Shown piece by piece: positions 9,138 to 17,124 of a stretch of DNA of 64,000 bases; position 1 is the first letter of the stretch; each line of letters begins with the position of its first letter. Made by a program: the position numbers and the translations under genes. The notes under the pieces are model-generated. The model had not been told where the DNA came from. It searched no databases and was given only the letters and a program-made list of their open reading frames with translations. Source of the stretch: an uncultured Clostridia bacterium (GTDB lineage Bacteria > Bacillota > Clostridia > Christensenellales > Borkfalkiaceae); contig CANRAR010000002.1 of assembly GCA_947628675.1 (NCBI GenBank), positions 93,604 to 157,603 of the forward strand. The letters run 5' to 3'.

Positions 9138-9796
9138 TACAAAAGCCCCTCCTCTTTTACGATCTTCACGATGCGGGAAGTGCCCAGCCTGCTCGCGCCG
9201 AGGGCGACGAAGTCCTCCGCGTCCTGAATGGAGGCAATGCCCCCCGCTGCCTTGATCTTCACGTCTTTCCCGACGTACTTTTTGAAGAGGGCAACGTCCT
9301 CGCGGGTCGCGCCCGCCTTGGAAAATCCCGTCGAGGTCTTGATATAGTCCGCCTTTGCCTCCGTCACGAGTTCGCACATCTTGATCTTCTCCTCCTCGGT
9401 GAGGAGGCAGGTCTCGATGATGACTTTGAGGATGTGCCCGCCGCAGGCCGCCTTGATGGCCTTGATCTCGTCGAGGATCTTCTCGTAGCGCCCCGCTTTG
9501 AGGTCGCCGATGTTGATGACCATGTCGATCTCATCCGCGCCCTCCTTTACGGCCTGCGCCGTCTCGAACACCTTCACCTCTTTGGTGTTGTATCCGTTGG
9601 GGAAGCCGATGACGGTGCAGATGGCGAGTTTGTCCCCCGCGTACTTCTTGGCGTCCGCCACATAGCAGGGCGGAATGCACACGGAGGCCGTGCCGTATTT
9701 TATGCCGTCGTCGATGAGCGCCTTGATGTCCTCAAAAGTCGCCGTGACGGCAAGTTGCGTGTGATCGCACCGTTTCACAATTTCTCTGATGTCCAT
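9137..9796 (-). CDS. deoC: Deoxyribose-phosphate aldolase
   Basis: A 219-residue class I aldolase that cleaves 2-deoxyribose-5-phosphate to glyceraldehyde-3-phosphate and acetaldehyde, the exit from DNA-sugar catabolism into glycolysis. Schiff-base lysine is Lys153 in YIKTSTGFS; the second active-site region KIKAAGGI follows near 180-187, and [10 protein letters not shown] is present. It is the first gene of the operon, with a consensus promoter 33 nt upstream of its ATG. Confidence 0.96.
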   Translation of the reverse strand: MDIREIVKRCDHTQLAVTATFEDIKALIDDGIKYGTASVCIPPCYVADAKKYAGDKLAICTVIGFPNGYNTKEVKVFETAQAVKEGADEIDMVINIGDLKAGRYEKILDEIKAIKAACGGHILKVIIETCLLTEEEKIKMCELVTEAKADYIKTSTGFSKAGATREDVALFKKYVGKDVKIKAAGGIASIQDAEDFVALGASRLGTSRIVKIVKEEGLL

Positions 9797-9828
9797 AATT
9801 TCCCCCTTCTTTTCCTGTGTGCTTCCCC

Positions 9829-9857
9829 ATTATAGCGCATCGCGCGGCTTTTGTCAA
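9829..9857 (-). promoter_or_regulatory. Sigma-A promoter of the nucleic-acid salvage operon
   Basis: Read on the minus strand: TTGACA (9852-9857), 17-bp spacer, TATAAT (9829-9834), a perfect consensus. No comparable promoter was noticed inside the ten-gene operon downstream, though internal ones cannot be excluded. Confidence 0.9.
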
Positions 9858-9882
9858 TGGAAAATGTGAAAAGAAAAATGCT

Positions 9883-9910
9883 GAATTTTTACATTTTTTT
9901 GTAAAAATTC
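9883..9910. promoter_or_regulatory. Perfect 10-bp inverted repeat upstream of the deoC promoter
   Basis: GAATTTTTAC (9883-9892), 8-bp T-rich spacer, GTAAAAATTC (9901-9910). It lies about 26 bp upstream of the -35 box of the salvage operon and about 160 bp before the divergent gene at 10075. Candidate regulator site; no regulator gene is adjacent, and the role is inferred only from position and symmetry. Confidence 0.5.
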
Positions 9911-10074
9911 ACAATGTGTACTACAACAAGCCCCCTTTCAGCCCGATTTCTGTTTATTTTTCGCATTTTGTTCTGTGAAAAACAAAATTTTGATAAAAAT
10001 TTTTTTCAAATGAAATGAAGCAACAAGCGCGGTTAAAATTCCCCCCGCCGCACATACTGTCCGCGGAGGGAAAC

Positions 10075-10509
10075 ATGATAGAACACGATACGATAGAACT
10101 CTTACGCGAATGCGACGCGGGCATCCAAATGGGCATCTCCGCCATCGACGAGGTGAAGGATCACGCACAGAAGGCGGATTTTCGCACCATGCTCGACGAC
10201 TACCAGCGGGAGTACGCCGAACTGCAAAACGAAATACAGGGCATCTTGCACAGGTATCACGACGAGGGCAAGGATCCCAATCCCGTCGCCAAGGGCATGG
10301 CGTGGCTCAAGACCAACGTCATGATGGCAGTGAAGGAGACGGACGAGGAGATCGCCAATCTTCTCACCGACGGCTGTAACATGGGCATCAAGTCGCTCAA
10401 CAAGTACCTGAACGACTACGCCGCCGCCGATGAGCGGGCAAAGGACATCACCCGCCGCCTCATCGAATTGCAGGATAGGCAGCTCAAAGAACTCGAACGG
10501 TATTTGTAA
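10075..10509 (+). CDS. Ferritin-like helical-bundle protein, unknown function
   Basis: A 144-residue, almost entirely helical soluble protein starting at an ATG after GGAGGGAAAC. The sequence (ECDAGIQMGISAIDEV; LTDGCNMGIKSLNKYL) has the two-repeat pattern of DUF2383/PA2169-type four-helix bundles, in which each half carries a similar helix pair. Such proteins are often stress-associated, but the metal-binding Glu/His pattern of true ferritins is not obvious. It is divergent from the deo operon and ends just before a good terminator, so it is probably monocistronic. Confidence 0.75.
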   Translation: MIEHDTIELLRECDAGIQMGISAIDEVKDHAQKADFRTMLDDYQREYAELQNEIQGILHRYHDEGKDPNPVAKGMAWLKTNVMMAVKETDEEIANLLTDGCNMGIKSLNKYLNDYAAADERAKDITRRLIELQDRQLKELERYL

Positions 10510-10526
10510 TATTTTGTAATATGAGG

Positions 10527-10555
10527 AAAGCCCGCGCACCCGCGCAGGCTTTTTC
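10527..10555. terminator. Terminator between convergent genes
   Basis: Hairpin AAAGCC-CGCG / CGCG-C-AGGCTTTTT with T-run on the plus strand and A-run on its 5' side, so it can act in both directions for the 10075 gene and the Nudix gene. Confidence 0.8.
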
Positions 10556-10570
10556 TCTATAAAATTGTCG

Positions 10571-10963
10571 CTAACGCCCCATCAGCTTCTGCAAAATGAC
10601 CTCATCGGCGGGGCAAAATTCATAGGACGGGATCTCGGCGGGCAAGATCCATTTCATATCGGCGTGTTCCAAGCGCTTGGGCTCCCCCGCCGCCACGGTG
10701 CAGGAAAAGAGCGTGAGGTGCACCGTAAGATCGGGATATTCGTGGGTGACTTCGGCAAAGACGTCGCCCACTTTGACCGTAATATCCAATTCCTCGCGGC
10801 ACTCGCGGACGAGCGCCGCCTCTTTTGTCTCGCCCGCCTCCACCTTGCCGCCGACGAACTCCCACAGGAGCGCCCGCGCCTTATTTTTCGGCCTTTGGCA
10901 GATCAAAAACCTCTCGCCCCGCCAAATGAGCGCCGCTACCACTTCCGCAAATTTTTTCTCCAT
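10571..10963 (-). CDS. Nudix hydrolase, MutT-like
   Basis: A 130-residue Nudix protein. The full Nudix box is visible: GGKVEAGETKEAALVREC then REELDI, matching GX5EX7REUXEEXGU except that Asp replaces the final Gly. WEFVGGKVEAGE and the C-terminal WILPAEIP resemble MutT/CTP-pyrophosphohydrolase members that clean oxidised or unwanted (d)NTPs. The ATG after GAAAGGT is chosen; 15 upstream in-frame codons are not family-like. The exact substrate cannot be told from sequence. Confidence 0.88.
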   Translation of the reverse strand: MEKKFAEVVAALIWRGERFLICQRPKNKARALLWEFVGGKVEAGETKEAALVRECREELDITVKVGDVFAEVTHEYPDLTVHLTLFSCTVAAGEPKRLEHADMKWILPAEIPSYEFCPADEVILQKLMGR

Positions 10964-11084
10964 ACCTTTCACCGCGCCCATTGTACCACACCGCCGCAAA
11001 AGATGCAAGCGCCCCGCCCGAAGCGGCCAAAAATAAAACCGCGAAGAGACCGCCGCCCCTCCGCAGTATCGATTTTCTTAAAAA

Positions 11085-12245
11085 TTATCTCTTCTTCCGT
11101 TCCAGATCCTCGATCTGACGCTTGATGGACTCGCGGATCTGCCCCAACTCCAATGGCGTAATGCGTTGGTTCCGATAGTTAAGTTCGGCCGTCTCGAGTT
11201 GGGAGCGAAGCCCCGCGATCTGCGCGTCATAGACGGCGTTCGCCACACTGTTTACTTCCTTCTCCCGCTCTTTCTTCTCCTGTTCCCGCCTGTATGCTTC
11301 GCCATAGTAGAGCCCGTCCTCTTCGTGGTCGGGTATTTCGGGGTGATCCCTCCATTGATTGCAAACCGCCTTCATTTCGTCGGCGGACTTCCACACCTCG
11401 CCGTCCTTCAATTTTCTCACATTCCTATTGTTTTGGATGGCATACACGATGATGCCGATCTGCGTCTTTTCCGAGAGATCCAACCCGTCCAACTGTGTGC
11501 CGCCCCCGAGGCAGGCCGTGTAGACTTCGCTGCCCGTGACCGCCTTGTATACAGTATAATCGAGAGGGCGTTTAAGTTCAACTTGATGCTTGACCATGCG
11601 CCACCCTATCCTCTCGAAGGGCGGGGCGATAAGGGAAGAAAGTTTGTAGAGAACTTCATCGGGCACGAGCGCCTTATCCTTCCCGAGGATGTCTCTCAAA
11701 AGTTGTAATTTTTCCTTGACGTCGGTAACGTTCCATGCCTCGCTCAGCACATCGTCGCCGGAATGGATGTCGAGCACTTTCCCGTCATCGAGGGAACGGG
11801 CAAATTTTTCCGCAAGTTCCCCATCGAGGGTATAGCCGAGGATGGGATCCTTGATCTTCCCGATCTCGCACACAATGCTCGCCGCCGCCAGCAAAAAGCG
11901 CTTTCTGAGCGCGGCCTGCTCCGTCCCGCTCTTCTTTGCCTCCGCATACGCCTCAACTTCGGGATTGCCCTTTGCGACTAAGACCGCCTCGCGGACAGTG
12001 CCCCCCGTTTCCCCGTCCTTTTGCGTCAGAACAAAGAGTTCTTTCGTCCCGTCATGATCCTTCATAAAGGTGTAGGCGGCGTCGGCGCTGCTCGGGGTGA
12101 GCGCCGGGATGGTTTGCTCGAATTTCTTCGATAGAATGGCTTTTTTGATGACCTTATCGCAGGAATGCATACGGACGGAAATTTCCCCCTTCCGCTCTAC
12201 GCCCTTGACTTTGAACATGGCAAGCGTCTTTTCCAAAAAGTTCAT
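11085..12245 (-). CDS. Unknown 386-residue cytoplasmic protein paired with an XRE regulator
   Basis: The start is an ATG after GGAGGAG. No signal peptide or membrane segment is seen. Residues 1-130 are mixed alpha/beta; residues about 120-280 are helical with conserved-looking blocks (LLRDILGKDKALVPDEVLYKL); about 315-386 is charged coiled coil ending in a SHOCT-like helical pair (ITPLELGQIRESIKRQIEDL). I do not recognise the family. It is divergent from the XRE gene at 12442 and has a perfect consensus promoter, the layout of a gene repressed by a neighbouring regulator. It could be a prophage-like or stress-related gene. Confidence 0.75.
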   Translation of the reverse strand: MNFLEKTLAMFKVKGVERKGEISVRMHSCDKVIKKAILSKKFEQTIPALTPSSADAAYTFMKDHDGTKELFVLTQKDGETGGTVREAVLVAKGNPEVEAYAEAKKSGTEQAALRKRFLLAAASIVCEIGKIKDPILGYTLDGELAEKFARSLDDGKVLDIHSGDDVLSEAWNVTDVKEKLQLLRDILGKDKALVPDEVLYKLSSLIAPPFERIGWRMVKHQVELKRPLDYTVYKAVTGSEVYTACLGGGTQLDGLDLSEKTQIGIIVYAIQNNRNVRKLKDGEVWKSADEMKAVCNQWRDHPEIPDHEEDGLYYGEAYRREQEKKEREKEVNSVANAVYDAQIAGLRSQLETAELNYRNQRITPLELGQIRESIKRQIEDLERKKR

Positions 12246-12279
12246 TTTTTCTCCTCCTTCAGTGAAACAAACTAATTTT

Positions 12280-12308
12280 ATTATAGCCATGCAATGATGT
12301 TTTGTCAA
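12280..12308 (-). promoter_or_regulatory. Consensus promoter of the 386-aa gene
   Basis: Minus strand TTGACA (12303-12308), 17-bp spacer, TATAAT (12280-12285). Direct repeats CCATGC-A-AATG-like at about 12287-12297 and 12316-12326 flank the -35 box and are candidate operators for the divergent XRE protein. Confidence 0.85.
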
Positions 12309-12331
12309 TAAAAAACCATGCTAAATGTTTA

Positions 12332-12359
12332 TTGTTCATCAAAAAAATCAATATACAAT
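12332..12359 (+). promoter_or_regulatory. Probable promoter of the XRE gene at 12442
   Basis: TTGTTC (12332-12337), 16-bp spacer, TACAAT (12354-12359). Near consensus and correctly placed about 80 bp before the ATG; weaker than the divergent promoter. Confidence 0.5.
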
Positions 12360-12441
12360 AAGATTATGCCAAGTTTAACTTCCCTCCCTGTGTGCAGTCG
12401 GGATTTATAATGAGGAAAAGAAGAACCGCAGGGGGATTTTT

Positions 12442-12807
12442 ATGGAGAAAGCAGACATCATCGCAAGGATCGGCTATATTCGGGTACGGGCAAAACTCAC
12501 GCAAAAAGCGCTCTCGTATGCCGTAGGGATGAATCCCAATTACATCAACCGCTTGGAGAGCAAGAAGGATTTTTTACCGAGCCTCGAAGTCCTGCTCAAA
12601 ATCATCGAAGCGTGTCGCTCCACCCCCGAAGAGTTCTTTTACCATGACATCGCGCAGTATGAAAGAAACAGGGAACTTTCCGCGAAAATCGAAAACCTTC
12701 CCGCCCATGTCAAGGAATTTGTGATGAATTACGACCCCGAACTCATGGATATGTTCACCCGCCTCAACGAGAAATTCGTGCGCCTCAAAAAGAACGATAA
12801 TAAATAA
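12442..12807 (+). CDS. XRE-family HTH transcriptional regulator
   Basis: A 121-residue protein with an N-terminal Cro/CI-type helix-turn-helix (about residues 7-62; LTQKALSYAVGMNPNYINRLES) and a helical C-terminal tail that probably dimerises. RBS AGGGGG lies before the ATG. The asparagine-rich recognition helix resembles repressor-type XRE proteins of Clostridia. It is divergent from the 386-aa gene with the control region between them, so autoregulation plus repression of that gene is the simplest reading. Confidence 0.85.
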   Translation: MEKADIIARIGYIRVRAKLTQKALSYAVGMNPNYINRLESKKDFLPSLEVLLKIIEACRSTPEEFFYHDIAQYERNRELSAKIENLPAHVKEFVMNYDPELMDMFTRLNEKFVRLKKNDNK

Positions 12808-12841
12808 ATCGGAAAACCTACACTTCACAAAACCGTAACGC

Positions 12842-12879
12842 AAAAACGACCGTGAGACGAAAGCCTCACGGTCGTTTTT
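12842..12879. terminator. Bidirectional terminator
   Basis: Long perfect hairpin with arms AAAACGACCGTGAG and CTCACGGTCGTTTT around an 8-nt loop. It terminates the XRE gene on the plus strand and tRNA-Thr on the minus strand. Confidence 0.9.
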
Positions 12880-12954
12880 GGAGCTACTGGCCGGACTTGA
12901 ACCGGCGACCTGCTGATTACGAATCAGCTGCTCTACCGACTGAGCCACAGTAGC
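12879..12954 (-). tRNA. tRNA-Thr (anticodon CGT)
   Basis: Full cloverleaf on the minus strand: acceptor GCTACTG/CAGTAGC, D-arm with GGCTCAGTCGGTAGAGC, anticodon stem GCTGA/TCAGC with loop TTCGTAA giving anticodon CGT, T-arm GCCGG-TTCAAGT-CCGGC, and an encoded CCA end. Reads ACG threonine codons. Confidence 0.95.
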
Positions 12955-12987
12955 ATACCTATCCGCGCATTTCCGATGCGCTCTATC

Positions 12988-13016
12988 ATTATAAAAAAAT
13001 CGTCGCCAAAATGCAA
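12988..13016 (-). promoter_or_regulatory. Promoter of tRNA-Thr
   Basis: Minus strand TTGCAT (13011-13016), 17-bp spacer, TATAAT (12988-12993), ending 33 bp before the tRNA 5' end. Confidence 0.75.
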
Positions 13017-13243
13017 GCGATTTTGCGCGCAAAATAAATTTTTCTTTTTCCGAAATTTGTGCGGGCGGAACATAGGCGGAACATGACCGAACCGCGCCCG
13101 AAACGCGGGCAAAATGCCGCCAAGTCGCAACCTGAGTGCACCCGCCCCGCCGCCCGGATGCAACAAACAAAAATCCGCAGCCGCGGCGCAAGCATCAGCC
13201 GAAATCCCGCCGCCGCACCAAAAGTGCCGAACGCCGTCAAATG

Positions 13244-13272
13244 TTGACAAATCGGCGGAGAAATGCTAAACT
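13244..13272 (+). promoter_or_regulatory. Promoter of the OLD-type nuclease gene
   Basis: TTGACA (13244-13249), 17-bp spacer, TAAACT (13267-13272), 36 bp before the ATG. The rest of the 13017-13243 gap holds no gene or clear element that I can support. Confidence 0.65.
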
Positions 13273-13308
13273 GACGTTGAAATATTACGCTGCCTTTGGG
13301 GAAACACC

Positions 13309-15429
13309 ATGCAACTCAAACAAATCACCATCGAAAAGTATAGATCCATCAAGACCCCTTTCACGTTTCCGTGGAACGGCCTCTCCGTATTCATCGGGAA
13401 GAACGGCAGCGGCAAGACCAACGTTCTGCGCGCCCTCCTCTATGCGCTCTCCAGGCGCGACGATCGTTACGTTTCCCGCGAGGCGATCCGGGGAAGCTAC
13501 CGATTGGTGCTGAATGCAAACGAAATGGGCAAGTACTTCCCCGCCATCGGGGAGTCCGAGTACGATGAGGATAGCAAAAGCGTCTCCGTTCGGTTCGACG
13601 GCTTGGGATTTCATGGGCTCAAATTGGCAAAGTGCCCCGCCATTACGCGCAACGTCCAAGCGCTCCGCGCCCGCTTAAAGCAACTCGCCGCGCGGTTCAA
13701 GGAAAGTGCCGCCGATTTTTACGCCGCCTATGAGGCCGCCGTAGAGGAGGAAGAGGGCGTCGGCAATTTTGTTTTTCTCGACGAAAAGCAAGCGGAAACC
13801 GTATTTCAACGCGCCTCTCAAGACTTAAATACGCTCCACGCTCAAATCGACAAGTACACCGAGGCGTTGGAAGCCTACTTGGACGAAAACTTCCCCTCCG
13901 ACGAACTTTCCTTTGACGTGTCCGAGGGCTTCATTCCTCCCCTGCCCTCCCCGCCTTCCCTGTTTCCGCCCTGTGACCTTTTGCTCTTCCATACGACGTT
14001 CAGCCTCTCCGCCCCTGCCCGCGTAAAGGAGAAACTTCACGTCGGAGACGATGCGCTCGCCGCCCTCGCAGACGACATCTTACGGGCTCGTAAGGCCGTC
14101 AACGAAAAGATAAAGAAAAGTTACTCCCGCTACGAAAAGGCACGGGCGGTATATCATGCTTGCGCTACGGAACTCGATGCCTTCCGCAGGAGGTTGTACA
14201 ATGAGCGCGAAAACAGAGATACCGCGCAGGAGAGAAAGCGGACGGATCTTCTCGCCTCGATCGGGCGCGCAACGCAATTCACCTGCTACTATCTCGACAA
14301 CGAGCAGATCCCCCGCGCATACGGTCGTTCGTCTCCGCGCTTCGACGCCCTGTACACCGACAACCCGTTTTTCAAGGCGATGGACAATTTTTTGACCGCA
14401 AAAGCGCTCTACGGGGATGGAGAATCGCTTTTGCAGCCCAAATCCATCTCGCCCGAGCGCCTCGAAGCGCTCTGCAAACTCCTGAACGAAAAGTTCTTGC
14501 AGCCCCTCCGCCCCAAGTTTGAAGACATCAAGGCATTCGTCGTGCGGGCGGGAAACGACGGGGCGCAGTTGTACATCTCCGAGCGCGACGGCTCCGAAGT
14601 GCCGTTCGACGAAACGAGCCTCGGCCGCCGTTGGTACCTCTCCTATCGCCTCATCGCCTCCCTCGCCAAGAAGGGCGACGTGCTTCTCATCGACGAACCC
14701 GCAAGTTTTCTCCACCCGGAGGCGCAGATGGTGATACGGAACGATCTCATCGCGCTCTCCAAGCGGGGCATTCACGTATTCTACACGACGCACAGCCCCT
14801 TCATGCTGCCCGACGATTGGACGTGCATCTACAACGTGACCATGACGGAGACGGGGACTGCCGTCTCCCCCGTTCGCGGCGCGGAGGCCCTGAAAGACGT
14901 GCTCGTGGAACACCTCGGGCTGAACGAAGCCTACTGCCTGCTCTTTTCTCTCAACAAACATCTCCTGCTCGTGGAGGGCTTGGCGGACAAGGTGTGTGTG
15001 GAAAAGTTTGCGGAGCTGCTCGGTTACGATCTGAGCGACTACTACATCCAGCCCTGCGACGGCGACGCCATCCTGCTCCTCTCGGCGACGTTCATCAAGA
15101 TCGGCTATCCCTTCCGCGCCATGCTCGATTCGGACAATCTGCATAAGCCGCAAGGTTTTCAGAAAATACGGCCGACTTACCCCCACTCGATGCAACTCGT
15201 CCAAGCCCATCCCGAGTATTTTGTCTTTATCGGCTTGAAGAGCGGGAACGGCTGCCTCGAGGACTACTTCCAAAACGATCCCTCCCTGCTGTCATCCCAA
15301 AACGGGAAGAAAAAAGTCAACCACGAAAAAATTCTGAAACTCACCTCTGCGGAGCAGGTTTCCCCGGAACTCCGCGCCGCCTTCGACGACGTCCTGACCC
15401 GCCTGAATATCCCCAAAATTCCAACGTAA
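13309..15429 (+). CDS. OLD-family ATP-dependent nuclease (ABC ATPase + TOPRIM)
   Basis: A 706-residue protein. Residues 1-55 are an SMC/RecF-type ATPase N-lobe with Walker A GKNGSGKT (30-37). A long inserted region with charged helices follows (about 110-300). The C-lobe has Walker B DVLLIDEP with SFLHPEAQ (about 457-472) and the H-loop YTTHSPFML. A TOPRIM domain follows, with the invariant Glu in LLLVEGLADK (about 552-561) and DSD near residue 606. OLD proteins cut DNA; class 1 members act alone, while GajA-type class members need a UvrD-like partner, and none is present here. Defence against phage is plausible but unproven. It is flanked by tRNA-Thr and a duplicated terminator, so it is likely monocistronic. 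Confidence 0.85.
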   Translation: MQLKQITIEKYRSIKTPFTFPWNGLSVFIGKNGSGKTNVLRALLYALSRRDDRYVSREAIRGSYRLVLNANEMGKYFPAIGESEYDEDSKSVSVRFDGLGFHGLKLAKCPAITRNVQALRARLKQLAARFKESAADFYAAYEAAVEEEEGVGNFVFLDEKQAETVFQRASQDLNTLHAQIDKYTEALEAYLDENFPSDELSFDVSEGFIPPLPSPPSLFPPCDLLLFHTTFSLSAPARVKEKLHVGDDALAALADDILRARKAVNEKIKKSYSRYEKARAVYHACATELDAFRRRLYNERENRDTAQERKRTDLLASIGRATQFTCYYLDNEQIPRAYGRSSPRFDALYTDNPFFKAMDNFLTAKALYGDGESLLQPKSISPERLEALCKLLNEKFLQPLRPKFEDIKAFVVRAGNDGAQLYISERDGSEVPFDETSLGRRWYLSYRLIASLAKKGDVLLIDEPASFLHPEAQMVIRNDLIALSKRGIHVFYTTHSPFMLPDDWTCIYNVTMTETGTAVSPVRGAEALKDVLVEHLGLNEAYCLLFSLNKHLLLVEGLADKVCVEKFAELLGYDLSDYYIQPCDGDAILLLSATFIKIGYPFRAMLDSDNLHKPQGFQKIRPTYPHSMQLVQAHPEYFVFIGLKSGNGCLEDYFQNDPSLLSSQNGKKKVNHEKILKLTSAEQVSPELRAAFDDVLTRLNIPKIPT

Positions 15430-15495
15430 CATACGGGGCGCCCCGACGGGCGCCCTCTTCATTCGTAACATACGGGGCGCCCCCACGGGCGCCCT
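15425..15495 (+). terminator. Tandemly duplicated stop codon plus terminator
   Basis: Two copies, 39 bp apart (15425-15456 and 15464-15495), of a 32-bp unit that begins CGTAACATACGGGGCGCCCC and ends in CGGGCGCCCT, differing at one base. The first copy contains the stop codon of the OLD-type gene; each forms a GGGCGCCC-type hairpin followed by T/C-rich sequence. Confidence 0.75.
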
Positions 15496-15509
15496 TTTCT
15501 TTTGAAAAT

Positions 15510-16400
15510 CTACCGCGGGCAGAATACCTTCACCGCGCCGCGCACAACCTCCACGTCGAGGTCGCCGCCCGTGCCCCGTTCGCCGTCGAAATCCCACACG
15601 ACGCCCTCCGCCGTGCGCACCGTCATCCGCGCCCCGCGCAATGTGGCGACGCGCCTTCCGCCCCGTTTCATGCCGAAGAGGAGCACCCGCCCGAGGGCAA
15701 CCGCCGTGCCCCACTTTTCCCGCAGGGACGCCCCCTCGCGCCGGATGAACGCCGCCTCGCACACGCCGTCCCGCATACTCGCGCCGCGCCCCGCGGAAAA
15801 CCGCGCCAACTTCTTCCCGTTGAGCACAAACGCCAGCGCAAAATTTCCCTCGATGCGCGCCCCGCCGCCCGCCGCCTCGGCGTAGAACCCCTCCGCGCGC
15901 CAAAGCCGCCGCCACGCCCCGAGGGCGTACGCGAGCCACCCCAGCCGCTTCTTTTTGCTCTGCGCCGTCTCGTAGGTCACGCGCGTAAGCGATCCCGCCG
16001 CGGCGATGGAGAGGGCGTAATCCTCCCCGTTCAAGCGCATACAGTCGATGCGCGCCGTCCTGCCCCGTGCGATGACGTTCAACGCACCGCGCACATTCTT
16101 CGGAATGCCCAAATTGCCCGCCGCGTCGTTGCAAGTCCCCGCGGGGATGTACCCAAGCGCGACGCCCGTCCCGACGACGCCCCGCAGGACGGCGTGAAAG
16201 GTTCCGTCCCCGCCCGCGAACACGAGCGCCTCCGCCCGCCGCGCCCAAAAACTCGCCCGCGCCGTCATCTCCTCCGCGCTTTTGGGAGCCTCGATCGTTA
16301 CCTCGCCGAATATCTCCCGTAAACGCCGCCCGATGCCCTCGATTTTCCGCCCGATCTTCCCCTTTCCGCTCTTCGGATTGTACAAAAACGCGCACTTCAC
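15510..16400 (-). CDS. Diacylglycerol/lipid kinase family protein
   Basis: A 296-residue DAGK-catalytic-domain protein (YegS/DgkB-like). Glycine-rich nucleotide loop in NPKSGKGK near the N-terminus, the family hallmark GGDGTFHAV at about residues 58-66, and the substrate loop PAGTCNDAA. The C-terminal beta domain is Arg/Gly/Ala-rich and somewhat diverged. A GTG start is chosen because upstream in-frame codons overlap the preceding gene; no strong Shine-Dalgarno is seen. Family members phosphorylate diacylglycerol or related lipids at the membrane; the substrate here is uncertain. Confidence 0.85.
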   Translation of the reverse strand: MKCAFLYNPKSGKGKIGRKIEGIGRRLREIFGEVTIEAPKSAEEMTARASFWARRAEALVFAGGDGTFHAVLRGVVGTGVALGYIPAGTCNDAAGNLGIPKNVRGALNVIARGRTARIDCMRLNGEDYALSIAAAGSLTRVTYETAQSKKKRLGWLAYALGAWRRLWRAEGFYAEAAGGGARIEGNFALAFVLNGKKLARFSAGRGASMRDGVCEAAFIRREGASLREKWGTAVALGRVLLFGMKRGGRRVATLRGARMTVRTAEGVVWDFDGERGTGGDLDVEVVRGAVKVFCPR

Positions 16401-16422
16401 GGTAGCAGTATCGCGCAATTTT

Positions 16423-17109
16423 TCACGAAAAATAAGCGCCGAGCCCGACGAGCGCACACAGAAGTTGCGCTTGGATGCGCCGCAGATCCTTGGCGAACAC
16501 GAGCCCGCTCTCCGCCTCTTTGCAACTTCTCGCCGCCGCCAGAAGTTCGGCGTTCCAGCGGTCGAAGAAGGCGCCCGCGTTCCCATCCGCGAGCCCCGCA
16601 AGCGAACTTGCCGCCCCGTGCGCCGCCGCCCGCGCCTCCGCCTGCCCCAGTTCGGCGCGTTCCAGCCCGTTTGCGGTGTTATAGAGAAGCCGCGCGCACG
16701 TCTCCACCGTCGCGGCGTTCGCCTCCACGCGCCCGCAATATGCTGCGTCCCCGCCCTTCAACACGAATTTTTCCGCGGAGACCTCCTCGATGCGCGTCTC
16801 CGTGCCCTTCTCCCGCATATTAGATCGCACCCGTTCGGCGTCCTGCGCGGTGTAGTAACACGCGACGACGACCGCCCCGCCGCCCAGCGTCACGCCCGCG
16901 CCGCCCCTGCCGTACACCGTACCCGCGACCGCGGCGGCAGTCGAATCCTCGCAGTTTTCCACGAGAAAATAGTATTTCGCCCCGAGATCCACCTCCTGCT
17001 CGTCGCGCCTCACGCACGAAACGGCGGCAAGAAAGAGAAGGATCGTGGCGGCGAACAGCCCGAGGACGGCGAGAAACTGCCACGGGCTCAAACGTCTCCG
17101 CACTTTCAT
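16423..17109 (-). CDS. Membrane-anchored protein of unknown function (SPOR-like)
   Basis: A 228-residue protein with one N-terminal transmembrane helix (about 10-32), then an extracytoplasmic domain. The stretch YYFLVENCEDSTAAAVAGTV through ACYYTAQDAERVRSNM resembles a SPOR-type fold (strand-helix-strand that binds denuded peptidoglycan) but lacks a convincing match; the C-terminal half is helical and Ala-rich. A TATAAT-like element lies five bases upstream of the ATG and no Shine-Dalgarno is visible, so translation may start on a leaderless or very short-leader mRNA. It is 22 nt upstream of the lipid-kinase gene. Confidence 0.65.
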   Translation of the reverse strand: MKVRRRLSPWQFLAVLGLFAATILLFLAAVSCVRRDEQEVDLGAKYYFLVENCEDSTAAAVAGTVYGRGGAGVTLGGGAVVVACYYTAQDAERVRSNMREKGTETRIEEVSAEKFVLKGGDAAYCGRVEANAATVETCARLLYNTANGLERAELGQAEARAAAHGAASSLAGLADGNAGAFFDRWNAELLAAARSCKEAESGLVFAKDLRRIQAQLLCALVGLGAYFS

Positions 17110-17124
17110 ACCGCATTATATGAA

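Noticed and set aside
12879..15495. tRNA-Thr as integration site of an island containing the OLD-type nuclease
   Set aside because: No duplicated tRNA 3' end and no integrase are visible in the vicinity.
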